A stretch of 64,000 nucleotides of DNA from Halpernia humi (GCF_900108025.1 NZ_FNUS01000001.1:744001-808000); one strand, 5' to 3'; positions 8,196 through 18,418 are shown, counted from the stretch's first letter. The notes: generated by a model from the sequence alone, not told the origin. Translations and numbers: made by a program.

Positions 8196-8640
8196 CTTTC
8201 AGGCAATGAACGCAAAGGTCTTTCACGCAATGAGCGCAAAGGTAACTATTGCGGTTAAAAATTGTAAATAGTTTCGAAAAAGGTCTTTCACGCAATGAAC
8301 GCAAAGGTAACTATTGCGGTTAAAAATTGTAAATAGTTTCGAAAAAGGTCTTTCACGCAATGAACGCAAAGGTCTTTCACGCAATGAGCGCAAAGGTAAC
8401 TATTGCGGTTAAAAATTGTAAATAGTTTCGAAAAAGGTCTTTCACGCAATGAACGCAAAGGTAACTATTGCGGTTAAAAATTGTAAATAGTTTCGAAAAA
8501 GGTCTTTCACGCAATGAACGCAAAGGTCTTTCACGCAATGAGCGCAAAGGTAACTATTGCGGTTAAAAATTGTAAATAGTTTCGAAAAAGGTCTTTCACG
8601 CAATGAACGCAAAGGTTTTTTCTCAATGTGCGCAAAGGTA
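8196..8640. repeat. Higher-order tandem repeat array (154-bp period)
   Basis: The array begins at the mpl stop codon. A 24-bp module A (TCTTTCACGCAATGAACGC plus AAAGG; variant A' has GAGCGC) alternates with a 41-bp module B that contains AACTATT...AATAGTT inverted arms. The order is A-A'-B-A-B, repeated with an exact 154-bp period: A' starts at 8219, 8373 and 8527. The last unit decays into a divergent A. The copies are almost identical, which indicates recent expansion. No coding or protein-binding role is known. Confidence 0.95.
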
Positions 8641-8823
8641 AATATAAGGTTAAAATAATTTTGCTCACAGATTTACACAATTTTTTTGAAGTTTAAACGG
8701 GTAAAATCCGATTTTTAGAAGTTTTCATTCTTTTATGACTTAGAAATGTACTAATTTCAATTAAAAAATTCCCCAGCCTCATTTTCTTTGCTTTAATAAT
8801 TGCGGCAATTTAATCTTCAAAAA
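8641..8823. other. Spacer without recognised features
   Basis: AT-rich sequence between the repeat array and the end of the minus-strand gene that follows. I see no ORF, terminator or promoter that I can support. Confidence 0.5.
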
Positions 8824-9957
8824 TCATTTCACCAAATAAAAATTCGTCGGCAACATTTTTGAAACTTTGTAATCGCCCCAAGTTCCATTGAAGATTAATT
8901 GATCGGGATTTTCATAATAACCATCGGGGAAAATCTCAAATTCTTGTCCGTCTGTATCTACCAAAGTATCAATTATTTTTTTGTTTTTTGTGGTGTAAAC
9001 AATTTGTAACAAGTTATCAGATTTTAAATATAATTTATTGTTTTTTCTAAAAGAATAGTCGCTTTCTGGGATGCTGGTCTTTAAAATAGATAAAAATGTT
9101 TTCGGGTTTTCTGCTCGTTCACTAATGGCTTTAATATGTGCCGGCATCGCTTCAGTGCTAATATTTCGCCCTTGGGTTAAAAGATTATTTACATAATTTT
9201 CTAATGTTTTCATTTCTAAAGCAGACGGATAATTTGGGTTCGAAATTATTTTTACTAAATTCACATTAAAGCCATTTTCCTTGGTTTTCCCTGCATACAA
9301 ACTTTGGAAAAAATGTGTCGCACTTCCGATAAATGCCTCTTCACGCTTTTTTTTATATTTATTTTGCTTCCGTTCATTTCCCGGCATTTCTTTAAACAAA
9401 CTTGTACCATTATAAGTTAAAGATTGTGGTCTTTTTTCAAAATTCATTAAATCAAAAATAATGGTGTAACCCAAATTTTCGTTTTCAATAATTAAAGGTT
9501 TCTTCGCTTTTGCCCGAAAAATATTATTTTTTCTATCTACAGCGAAGAGCAAATCTTTTTTATTTAAAATTTTGGTGGAATTGGTATCGCCTAAAAAAGC
9601 ATACTGAAAAATGGAAAAATTACGTTCAAAATCTTTGTCGTTGTAAGGAATTAAATTCACTTCCTCAATCAATTTTTCTTTTTGCAAAATCACTTTCAAG
9701 TTTTTCCCAAGTGCATCTTTTACCGGAAAAATAATTTTGGAATAATCTTCTTTCTTAATGATAAGATTTCCATTTTTAATAGACGTTTGCAAATTAAAAT
9801 TACCGTTTTCGTCTGATAATGTGCTAATTGTACTTCCATCAATATAAATAGAAACGCCTTTTACCGAGCGATTTCCTTCATCTTGAACATGTCCTTTTAT
9901 TTGTGCAACAAAAATCTGACTCAATAAAAATAGACCAAATAATAAAATGCTTTTCAT
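8824..9957 (-). CDS. Secreted carboxypeptidase-regulatory-like domain protein
   Basis: This 377-aa protein has a signal peptide (LLFGLFLLSQIFVAQ, cleaved near residue 18). A CarboxypepD_reg-like beta-sandwich follows (residues about 20-90: IKGHVQDE, VKGVSIYIDGS, TLSDENGNF), as seen at the N-terminus of many Bacteroidota outer-membrane and periplasmic proteins. The remaining 280 residues have no recognisable motif and no beta-barrel or TonB plug, so this is a stand-alone periplasmic or surface protein. Its ATG follows the uvrC stop codon without a gap, so the two are probably co-transcribed. Function unknown. Confidence 0.8.
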   Translation of the reverse strand: MKSILLFGLFLLSQIFVAQIKGHVQDEGNRSVKGVSIYIDGSTISTLSDENGNFNLQTSIKNGNLIIKKEDYSKIIFPVKDALGKNLKVILQKEKLIEEVNLIPYNDKDFERNFSIFQYAFLGDTNSTKILNKKDLLFAVDRKNNIFRAKAKKPLIIENENLGYTIIFDLMNFEKRPQSLTYNGTSLFKEMPGNERKQNKYKKKREEAFIGSATHFFQSLYAGKTKENGFNVNLVKIISNPNYPSALEMKTLENYVNNLLTQGRNISTEAMPAHIKAISERAENPKTFLSILKTSIPESDYSFRKNNKLYLKSDNLLQIVYTTKNKKIIDTLVDTDGQEFEIFPDGYYENPDQLIFNGTWGDYKVSKMLPTNFYLVK

Positions 9958-11751
9958 TTAATTTTTATTAAAAAACTCCCAAACCACTTTTCCTTTTACT
10001 TTTCCTAAAATTTCTTCTAAAGTTTCGAGGTTAGATTCTTTCACGCGTTTCACCGATTTTAATTTTTTCAAAAGTAACTCGATTGTTTTTTCACCAACAC
10101 CCGGAATTTCTTCTAATTCAGATTTTATGGTAGAATTTGTGCGGCGCGTTCTGTGGTGTTTTACGCCAAAACGGTGAGATTCATCGCGCACACGCTGTAA
10201 AATTTTTAAAGTTTCAGAAGATTTGTCTAAATATAAAGGAATTGAATCTTCAGGAAAAAATATTTCTTCCAAGCGTTTTGCAATTCCGATGATGGTAATT
10301 TTGCCATAAAGACCTAATAATTTTAAACTTTTCACGGCAGAACTCAATTGACCTTTTCCGCCATCAATTAAAATTAATTGGGGTAAACTTTCGCCTTCTT
10401 CCAGCATTCTTCGGTATCGGCGGTAAATGACTTCTTCCATACTTGCAAAATCGTTTGGGCCTTCCACCGTCTTTATATGAAAAATTCGGTAATCTTTTTT
10501 GCTCGGTTTACCATCTTTAAAAACAACACACGCACCAACAGGATTTGAACCTTGAATATTAGAATTATCAAAACCCTCGATGTGGCGCGGTTCTGCGGGC
10601 ATTCTTAATAATTTTTGCATTTCTGCCATTATTCGGTTGGTATGTCTTTCTGGATCTATAATTTGAACTTGTTTTAATTTTTCAATGCGATATTCTTTGG
10701 CATTTTTTTCTGATAATTCTAAAATTCTTTTTTTGTCGCCCATTTTTGGAACGTAGATTTTGGTGTTCGGAATTTCGACTGATAAATGAAAAGGCAAAAG
10801 AATTTCTTTTGAAGTAGATTCAAATTTTTGTCGGATTTCAATCAAGGCTTCCTCCATAATATCTTCGTCACTTTCTTCCAATATTTTTTTGATTTCTGTG
10901 GTAAAAGATTGGATGATATTTCCATTTCGAATTTTAAAATAATTAATATAAGCCGCAGATTCGTCGCTCGTCATCCCGAAAACATCCACATCATCAATAT
11001 TTGGATTTACAACCGTGTGTCTCGCGCGGTAATTATCTAAAGTTTCTAATCTTTCTTTTATATTTTGAGCATTTTCAAATTCAAGATTGTGCGCAAATTT
11101 TTGCATTTGGATTTCCAAATAATTGGTTGCTAATTTAAAATCGCCTTTTATAATGCCTCGAATAGCCTCAATTTTCAGATTGTAATTTTCTTCCAATTCC
11201 ATCATTTCGCAAGGTCCTTCGCAATTTTTAATGTGGTATTCCAAGCAAACTTTGTATTTTCCTTCGGCAATTTTATTGGGCGCTAAATTCAGATTACAAG
11301 TTCGGATTTTATAAATATGTTTAATAGTATCGAGCAAAACCTTTGCAGGTCGCACTTTCGCGTAAGGTCCATAATATTCTGAGCCATCTTTAATTTTATT
11401 TCTGGTGAGAAAAATTCGAGGGAAATGTTCATTTTTAATAACAATGTAAGGATAAGATTTATCATCTTTAAGCATTACATTGTAAAATGGTTGATGTTCT
11501 TTTATTAAATTATTTTCTAATAGAAGCGCGTCATATTCGCTATTTACAACGGTTGTTTCTAAACGTTCGATTTTAGAAATCATGGTTCTCGTACGAAAGC
11601 CAACTTGATTTTTATTGAAATAAGAAAGTACTCTTTTCTTAAGATTTTTGGCTTTTCCTACATAAAGAAGTTTGCCATTTTTATCATAATATCTGTAAAC
11701 ACCCGGATCGGAAGGCAAAGTTTGAAGTTGTAATGCGAGTGCTTCTTTCAT
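9958..11751 (-). CDS. uvrC: Excinuclease ABC subunit C
   Basis: This 597-aa protein is the dual-incision nuclease of nucleotide excision repair. The N-terminal GIY-YIG domain reads GVYRYYDKNGKLLYVGKAKN (residues about 18-37). The cysteine cluster TCNLNL...KVCLEYHIKNCEGPC follows near residue 155-180, then a UvrB-binding stretch (about 200-235). The RNase H-like endonuclease domain contains GFDNSNIQGSNPVGACVVF and LILIDGGKGQ. The C-terminal helix-hairpin-helix LEEIPGVGEKT binds DNA. Length and order match the family. It is followed without a gap by the secreted protein gene and is divergent from groES, 279 bp away. Confidence 0.97.
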   Translation of the reverse strand: MKEALALQLQTLPSDPGVYRYYDKNGKLLYVGKAKNLKKRVLSYFNKNQVGFRTRTMISKIERLETTVVNSEYDALLLENNLIKEHQPFYNVMLKDDKSYPYIVIKNEHFPRIFLTRNKIKDGSEYYGPYAKVRPAKVLLDTIKHIYKIRTCNLNLAPNKIAEGKYKVCLEYHIKNCEGPCEMMELEENYNLKIEAIRGIIKGDFKLATNYLEIQMQKFAHNLEFENAQNIKERLETLDNYRARHTVVNPNIDDVDVFGMTSDESAAYINYFKIRNGNIIQSFTTEIKKILEESDEDIMEEALIEIRQKFESTSKEILLPFHLSVEIPNTKIYVPKMGDKKRILELSEKNAKEYRIEKLKQVQIIDPERHTNRIMAEMQKLLRMPAEPRHIEGFDNSNIQGSNPVGACVVFKDGKPSKKDYRIFHIKTVEGPNDFASMEEVIYRRYRRMLEEGESLPQLILIDGGKGQLSSAVKSLKLLGLYGKITIIGIAKRLEEIFFPEDSIPLYLDKSSETLKILQRVRDESHRFGVKHHRTRRTNSTIKSELEEIPGVGEKTIELLLKKLKSVKRVKESNLETLEEILGKVKGKVVWEFFNKN

Positions 11752-11978
11752 TTATAGATTTCTATTTTTGGGATCAAAATGTATCGCTTTTTAAAAAGTT
11801 TTGCTTGTTAGAAAGTTTTTACATTGCGATTTTATTTAACAAAAATAAGGATTTTTTAAAGGGTAAACTTATTAAATTAGGAACAAATTCAAATTCAAAT
11901 TTAGACTAAAATATGACAATTTTTCCGATGCGATTTTAATTAAACTGACAAAATATTATAATTATCTAAAAAATCCAA

Positions 11979-11995
11979 TTGGCATACTTATGGAG
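11979..11995 (+). promoter_or_regulatory. Possible sigma-54-like promoter ahead of groESL
   Basis: TTGGCATACTTATGGAG resembles the -24/-12 pattern TTGGYAyrNNNNTTGC. GG is followed after 10 bp by GA where GC is expected. It lies 35 bp before the groES ATG. It is only a near match, and no TAnnTTTG box is evident in this gap. Confidence 0.25.
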
Positions 11996-12030
11996 AAACG
12001 CAACACAGAACTTTAAAAAATTATATAAAT

Positions 12031-12309
12031 ATGTCAGTAAATTTCAAACCATTAGCAGATCGCGTTTTAGTAGAACCGACAAAAGCTGAAACAAAAACCG
12101 CTTCAGGAATTATAATTCCAGATTCCGCAAAAGAAAAACCACAAGAAGGAACCGTAGTGGCAATTGGAAATGGAAAAGCAGATGAACCAATGACTGTGAA
12201 AGTAGGAGACAAAGTACTTTACGGAAAATATTCTGGATCCGAATTGAAATTGAACGGTAATGATTATTTAATTGTAAAAGAAAGTGATATTTTGGGCATA
12301 CTTTCTTAA
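12031..12309 (+). CDS. groES: Co-chaperonin GroES
   Basis: This 92-aa co-chaperonin forms the heptameric lid of the GroEL cage. [12 protein letters not shown] at the start, the mobile loop around [18 protein letters not shown] (residues about 23-40) and the C-terminal KVLYGKYSG and DILGIL segments are diagnostic. The start is the ATG in an AT-rich leader. It sits 114 bp upstream of groEL on the same strand, forming the usual groESL operon, and is divergent from uvrC. Confidence 0.97.
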   Translation: MSVNFKPLADRVLVEPTKAETKTASGIIIPDSAKEKPQEGTVVAIGNGKADEPMTVKVGDKVLYGKYSGSELKLNGNDYLIVKESDILGILS

Positions 12310-12402
12310 AAAAAAAAGAAACTCAAAGTATTTGAATTAAAAAAAATTCAATAGTAACAGAAAAAAACAAAAATGTGGAACAACCCAATTTTCGCATTTT
12401 AA

Positions 12403-14049
<1,647 letters not shown>

Positions 14050-14071
14050 AAAACACATTCTCAAATTACAC

Positions 14072-14108
14072 AAAATCCGTTCAAATAATTTTGAGCGGAT
14101 TTTTTTTT
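14072..14108 (+). terminator. Rho-independent terminator of groESL
   Basis: AAAATCCGTTCAAA pairs with TTTGAGCGGATTTT across a short loop, with one G-T wobble, and is followed by eight or nine T residues. It starts 23 bp after the groEL stop codon. Confidence 0.88.
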
Positions 14109-14109
14109 A

Positions 14110-14221
14110 GGAGCAAGACGGCTATTTCATATTTCGAAGTTGCGTCCGGCTATCCATTACAATCTTTTTTTGCGGCGGCTTCGCCGCCGCAAAAAAAGGA
14201 TTTCCATTCCTATCCGGGCTA
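14110..14221. repeat. REP-like intergenic element, copy D (long form)
   Basis: It begins GGAGCAAGAC (shared with the copy at 35953). It continues with TCCGGCTATCCATTACAATC, a perfect GCGGCGGC/GCCGCCGC hairpin flanked by T and A runs, and a closing ATCCGGGCTA. It follows the groEL terminator directly. Open frames through it are fortuitous. Confidence 0.7.
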
Positions 14222-14267
14222 GAAAGTCGGTTGTTCTCTTCTTCGAAATGACTCTCACAGTTCAATC

Positions 14268-14469
14268 AAACCTTCAAGGTTTCTAAAACCTTGAAGGTTT
14301 ATATTTTTAACAATTTCCCAAAATCCCCATCAAACAAGTCTAATAAAACAAAATCCAATGAAAATTTTGCCAACTATTCGTACAAACCTTCAAGGTTTAT
14401 ATTTTTAACAATTTCCAAAAATCCCCATCAAACAAGTCTAATAAAAACAAATTCCAATGAAAATTTTGC
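14268..14469. repeat. Duplicated 84-bp block with AAACCTTNAAGGTTT palindromes
   Basis: Blocks at 14287-14370 and 14386-14469 are near-identical direct copies. The second ends inside the first codons of the small secreted gene, so the first carries a decoy ATGAAAATTTTGC at 14358 that reads 16 codons to a stop. Three 15-bp near-palindromes (AAACCTTCAAGGTTT or AAACCTTGAAGGTTT) sit at 14268, 14286 and 14384. Confidence 0.9.
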
Positions 14470-14798
14470 ATCTTCTACTCTTTACATTTTTCACACTAAA
14501 TTTTGCGCAAAAAAAGGAAGACTTAAAACCTTCATCACAAAAGCAAATCACCTCCGAAAACATAGAAAATAAAATAAATTCTGGCGAGGCAAAATTCATT
14601 TCCTTTGGCATTGCGATTCAAGATTTTACAAAATTTCAAAAAAAATATAAAATTGGTTTAGAAACACAAGGCTGCGTGATTACTCCTGCCCTATCAAAAA
14701 TCGCAACAGAAAACAATACAACTTTAGCAAATTACCTTACAAAAAAGTATGGAAATTCTTGGCGAAATGATTTACCCTTTTTACCCTTCGGACTTTAA
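14457..14798 (+). CDS. Small secreted protein, FEKKY-domain-like
   Basis: This 113-aa protein has a signal peptide (ILHLLLFTFFTLNFAQ, cleavage near residue 18). The mature part contains FGIAIQDFTKFQKKYKIG, then a single cysteine in TQGCVITP, and ends with YLTKKYGNSWRNDLPF. The FQKKY segment, the GC and the KYG-x-W ending match my recollection of the flavobacterial FEKKY domain family, whose function is unknown. The start is the second of two copies of the same ATGAAAATTTTG context; the first copy (14358) hits a stop after 16 codons. It lies 104 bp before the DNA methyltransferase, with no sign of functional linkage. Confidence 0.7.
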   Translation: MKILHLLLFTFFTLNFAQKKEDLKPSSQKQITSENIENKINSGEAKFISFGIAIQDFTKFQKKYKIGLETQGCVITPALSKIATENNTTLANYLTKKYGNSWRNDLPFLPFGL

Positions 14799-14902
14799 AA
14801 GAAATCGCGCTTTAAAAATTTTTTGTCATTGAAATTTAACTTATAAAATAGCAACATCCATTTTCAAAATTTTGTAAATTGCACCTCAAGAATTGAACAA
14901 AT

Positions 14903-16363
14903 ATGCCGTTAATGGAAAAAATCGCTCTCGCAGAAATTGATGACAAAAAAACAAATGCAAGTGAAAAATTTTCAAATAAATCGGCTATAATCACGCATTA
15001 CCTTCAAAATTATAAAAACAAAATTTCTAATTTTTACGAAAAAGAGGCCCTAAAAATTACCCAAGAAATTTTAGAAAAAAAATATCCTGAAAAAATTATT
15101 ACCAAAAAAAAAGCAGAAGACGCCTTAAGAAATGGTTTATTTGAAAATCTAGAAGTGCCATTTCCTTCCCCAAAAAATCCCGAATTTACTTTCATAGATT
15201 TATTTGCCGGTATTGGCGGCTTTCGGCTTGCACTGCAAAATCTAGGTGGAAAGTGCATTTACACCAGCGAATGGGATCAAAACGCAAAAAATACTTACTT
15301 CGCCAATTTTGGTGAAATTCCTTTTGGCGATATTACAAACGAGAAAACGAAAGCCTTTATTCCCACAAATTTTGATGTTTTATGCGCCGGATTTCCTTGC
15401 CAACCTTTCTCTAAAGGCGGCCATAGAAACGGTTTCGAAGACACGCGCGGCACTTTATTTTTTGATATTTGTGAGATTATCCAAAAGCACCAACCGAAAA
15501 TTTTACTTTTAGAAAACGTTACAAATCTCGTCTCCCACGATGGCGGAAATACTTACAAAGTCATCCTAAAAAATTTAGACCAATTGGGCTACATTTTCCC
15601 TGAAGAAGCCTTAATTCTTTCGCCTGATAATTTTGGAGTTCCCACCTTGCGACCGCGGGTTTACATACCGTGCGTTCGCAAAGACATTGCGGAAATTAAT
15701 GTGGATTTTATTAAAAATATAAAAAGAAATATAAAATTTTATTTTTCCGATGAAGTAGATTCCATAGATTCAATAATTAATTTTGAAGATAAAGATTCGC
15801 AAATTTCTGCTTATGAACTAAACGTTTTAAAGGTTTGGAACGAATTTTATAAAAATATTGATTTAGACATCATTGGGTTTCCTATTTGGACAGAATATTT
15901 TAAATATGATGGCGATTATACCGAATTTCCCGAGTGGAAAGCAAAATTTATCTTAAAAAATGTTTCCCTTTATCAACGAAATCAAAAGTTTATTGATGAA
16001 TGGTTGGCAAAAAATTCAAATTTAGACGGCTTTATTAAAACACACCGAAAAATGGAATGGCAAGCAGGAAAAAGCCATGATGATATTTTTGATTGTTTAA
16101 TTCAATTTCGGCCGTCTGGCGTTAGAGTGAAAAAAGCAGATAAATTTTCTACTTTGGTTGCCATGAACCACCAGCAAATTATCGGAAAACTTCGAAGAAA
16201 AATCAGTATTGATGAATCTAAACTTTTACAATCTTTCCCCAAAAATTACATTTTGAATCCTTTGCCGTCCGTCGCTTTAAAACAATTGGGAAATTCTGTA
16301 AATGTGAAAGTTGTGGAAATTATTTTTAAATTAATGAAAGAAAAATATCTTTCAGAAAATTGA
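14903..16363 (+). CDS. DNA (cytosine-5-)-methyltransferase, orphan
   Basis: This 486-aa protein transfers methyl from SAM to C5 of cytosine in DNA. Canonical motifs in order: I, DLFAGIGGFRLAL (about residue 100); IV, the catalytic GFPCQPFSKGG; VI, LLENVTNL; VIII, a diverged LRPRVYIP; X, KQLGNSVNVKV near the C-terminus. An N-terminal extension of about 85 residues, rich in Lys and Glu, precedes motif I. The target-recognition region is roughly residues 270-420, and its specificity cannot be read. No restriction endonuclease, vsr or regulator gene adjoins it: the neighbours are a small secreted protein and an ABC exporter. It is therefore an orphan, either a restriction remnant or epigenetic. 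Confidence 0.93.
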   Translation: MPLMEKIALAEIDDKKTNASEKFSNKSAIITHYLQNYKNKISNFYEKEALKITQEILEKKYPEKIITKKKAEDALRNGLFENLEVPFPSPKNPEFTFIDLFAGIGGFRLALQNLGGKCIYTSEWDQNAKNTYFANFGEIPFGDITNEKTKAFIPTNFDVLCAGFPCQPFSKGGHRNGFEDTRGTLFFDICEIIQKHQPKILLLENVTNLVSHDGGNTYKVILKNLDQLGYIFPEEALILSPDNFGVPTLRPRVYIPCVRKDIAEINVDFIKNIKRNIKFYFSDEVDSIDSIINFEDKDSQISAYELNVLKVWNEFYKNIDLDIIGFPIWTEYFKYDGDYTEFPEWKAKFILKNVSLYQRNQKFIDEWLAKNSNLDGFIKTHRKMEWQAGKSHDDIFDCLIQFRPSGVRVKKADKFSTLVAMNHQQIIGKLRRKISIDESKLLQSFPKNYILNPLPSVALKQLGNSVNVKVVEIIFKLMKEKYLSEN

Positions 16364-16379
16364 GAAAATTCAAAAAAAT

Positions 16380-18116
16380 CTACATTTCTACCGCTTTCAA
16401 CTGCCCTTGGTAAAGATTAGAATAATAGCCGTTTTGCGCTAAAAGTTCAGTGTGAGTTCCTGCTTCCACAATTTTTCCGCCCTCCATTACGATAATTTTA
16501 TCTGCATTTACGATTGTAGAAAGTCGGTGCGCGATGATAATTGAAGTTCTGTTTTTGGTAATTTTTTCCGTTGCTTTTTGGATGAGTTTTTCACTTTCCA
16601 CATCTATAGAAGAGGTCGCTTCATCTAAAATTAAAATTTTGGGATCCGACAAATAAGCGCGTAAAAAAGACAGCAATTGCCTTTGCCCAAGCGAAATTGA
16701 TGAACCTCTTTCACTCACCACAAAATCATAAGCGCCGGGCAAACTTTCAATAAATTCATCTACTTCTATATCTTTTGCAACGGCTCTTATTTTCTCTAAA
16801 GTCACACTTTCATCACCGAAAGACAGATTTTCAAAAACCGTTCCGTGGAAAAGAAAAACATCTTGCAAAACAACACCCAAATGCTTCCGAAGATTATACA
16901 ATTCATAATCTTTCAACTCCACATCATCTAAAAATATCTTACCAGAATTAATGTCGTAAAGTCTTGTAATCAAACTAATTATCGTCGATTTTCCCGCGCC
17001 AGTTGCGCCAACAATTGCCACCGTTTCACCCGGATTTACTGTAAAACTTATGCCCTTTAAAACCTCTTGTTTTTCATCATAAGAAAAATAAACATCTTTA
17101 AATTCTATTTTTCCTTCGAAAGTGCTTTTTACTAATTTTCCTTCGTTTGGCATCTCAAAATTTTCGTCCATCACGCCCAAAACACGTTCTGCACCAACCA
17201 ATCCTCTTTGAATATTATTAAAACGATCCGCAATTTGCCTCAAAGGTCTTATTAGCATTGAAATATATTGAATAAATGCAATAATTTCTCCCGGGAAAAT
17301 TTTAATATAACCGCCATAAAATAAAATTAAACCAATAAAAACCGAAGAAATTAATTCTACAACCGGGAAAAATAAAGAGAAAATATAAACCGTTCGCAAA
17401 AGCGCACTTTTCAGATTGATATTAATATCATCGAACTTTTTAAATTCTGCTTCTTGCCTATTAAAAACCTGAATAATTGGCATTCCAGAAAGTCTTTCTT
17501 GCACAAAACTATTTTGTGTAGCCGTCCAAGTTCGTTCGTCACCAAAGGCTTTCTTCAATTTTTTTTGGAAAAATCTAGTTATCACAACCATTATCGGCAA
17601 AATCGCGAGTGAAATGTAACTCAAATTTACATTCACCAAAAACATCGCAACCAACACAAAAACAATTCGTAAAACGTCTCCAAAGACCATCAAAAAACCA
17701 TCTGTATAAACCACAGAAATCGTTTCTACATCGCTTACCGCTCGTGTTACCAATTGTCCGATAGGTGTTTTATCAAAAAAAGAAGTTTTAAAATAAATCA
17801 GTTTATGATAAAGCCTTTCACGAATATCACGAATAACGTTTTGCGAAATAAAATTTGAAAAATAAACCAGAAAAAAATTAAGCAGAGATTCCCCAAAAAC
17901 CAGCGCAATCAAGATATAAATATGCTTCATCAGCAAACCTGTATCTTTGGATACCATAATATCCTGATCCACCACAAGCATCGTGAGGTAGGGCCGATAA
18001 GTGGAAACCGCCGCTAAAAGAATAGAAATAATCAGCGTGAAAATAAACCACGACCGAAATTTCATCCCAATTACGAAAAGCCTTTTTAAAATTTTACCCG
18101 TGCTTTGTTCTTTCAT
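16380..18116 (-). CDS. ABC exporter, fused permease-ATPase (MsbA/multidrug type)
   Basis: The 578-aa product starts at the ATG read from 18116; the longer frame needs a TTG. Residues 1-300 form a six-helix exporter domain. Residues about 335-578 form the ATPase with Walker A GATGAGKST, a signature motif reading SLGQRQLLSF, Walker B ILILDEAT and the IIAHRLSTI H-loop. It works as a homodimer or heterodimer in the inner membrane and could export lipid or drugs; the substrate is unknown. A well-formed promoter (TTG, 20 bp, TAAATTTG) ends 6 nt before the ATG, implying a leaderless or nearly leaderless mRNA. It lies downstream of truA on the same strand but across a 413-bp repeat-filled gap. Confidence 0.92.
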   Translation of the reverse strand: MKEQSTGKILKRLFVIGMKFRSWFIFTLIISILLAAVSTYRPYLTMLVVDQDIMVSKDTGLLMKHIYILIALVFGESLLNFFLVYFSNFISQNVIRDIRERLYHKLIYFKTSFFDKTPIGQLVTRAVSDVETISVVYTDGFLMVFGDVLRIVFVLVAMFLVNVNLSYISLAILPIMVVITRFFQKKLKKAFGDERTWTATQNSFVQERLSGMPIIQVFNRQEAEFKKFDDININLKSALLRTVYIFSLFFPVVELISSVFIGLILFYGGYIKIFPGEIIAFIQYISMLIRPLRQIADRFNNIQRGLVGAERVLGVMDENFEMPNEGKLVKSTFEGKIEFKDVYFSYDEKQEVLKGISFTVNPGETVAIVGATGAGKSTIISLITRLYDINSGKIFLDDVELKDYELYNLRKHLGVVLQDVFLFHGTVFENLSFGDESVTLEKIRAVAKDIEVDEFIESLPGAYDFVVSERGSSISLGQRQLLSFLRAYLSDPKILILDEATSSIDVESEKLIQKATEKITKNRTSIIIAHRLSTIVNADKIIVMEGGKIVEAGTHTELLAQNGYYSNLYQGQLKAVEM

Positions 18117-18121
18117 TAGCG

Positions 18122-18152
18122 CAAATTTACACAAAGAATCACAGTTTTACAA
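18122..18152 (-). promoter_or_regulatory. Full -33/-7 promoter of the ABC exporter
   Basis: On the minus strand, TTG (18152-18150) is followed after exactly 20 bp by TAAATTTG (18129-18122). The box ends 5 nt before the ATG at 18116, so the transcription start should coincide with the start codon. Confidence 0.75.
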
Positions 18153-18194
18153 TTCAGATTTATTATAATTAAATCGGAAAATTGATATGCTTCT

Positions 18195-18418
18195 AACCTG
18201 AGTTCGAATAATAATTTTTTGAAAAACATCAATAGGTACGGGCTTTAGTTTTATAAGGTTTTAAATAAGAATTGGCTTTAGCCAAAACCTAATATACGTT
18301 TTGGCCAAAGCCAAATGACGCTTTACATCTTTCATCGGGCTAAAGCCCGACACAATTGATATTTTTAAGTTATTGAAAATTAATACTTTGAAAATTGAAT
18401 AATAATCGAATTCAGGTT
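18195..18418. repeat. 224-bp inverted-repeat element with GGCTTTAGCC hairpins
   Basis: The outer arms AACCTGAGTTCGAATAATAA (left) and the complement of TTATTATTCGAATTCAGGTT-like sequence (right) are imperfect inverted repeats. Inside lie TTGGCTTTAGCCAAAA...TTTTGGCCAAAGCCAA (18272-18314) and the perfect palindrome TCGGGCTAAAGCCCGA (18335-18350). There is no ORF. It occupies the gap between truA and the ABC exporter. Confidence 0.75.

Noticed and set aside
8196-8640. CRISPR array
   Set aside because: The segments between repeats are themselves constant (module B is identical each time), there are no unique spacers, and no cas genes are near.
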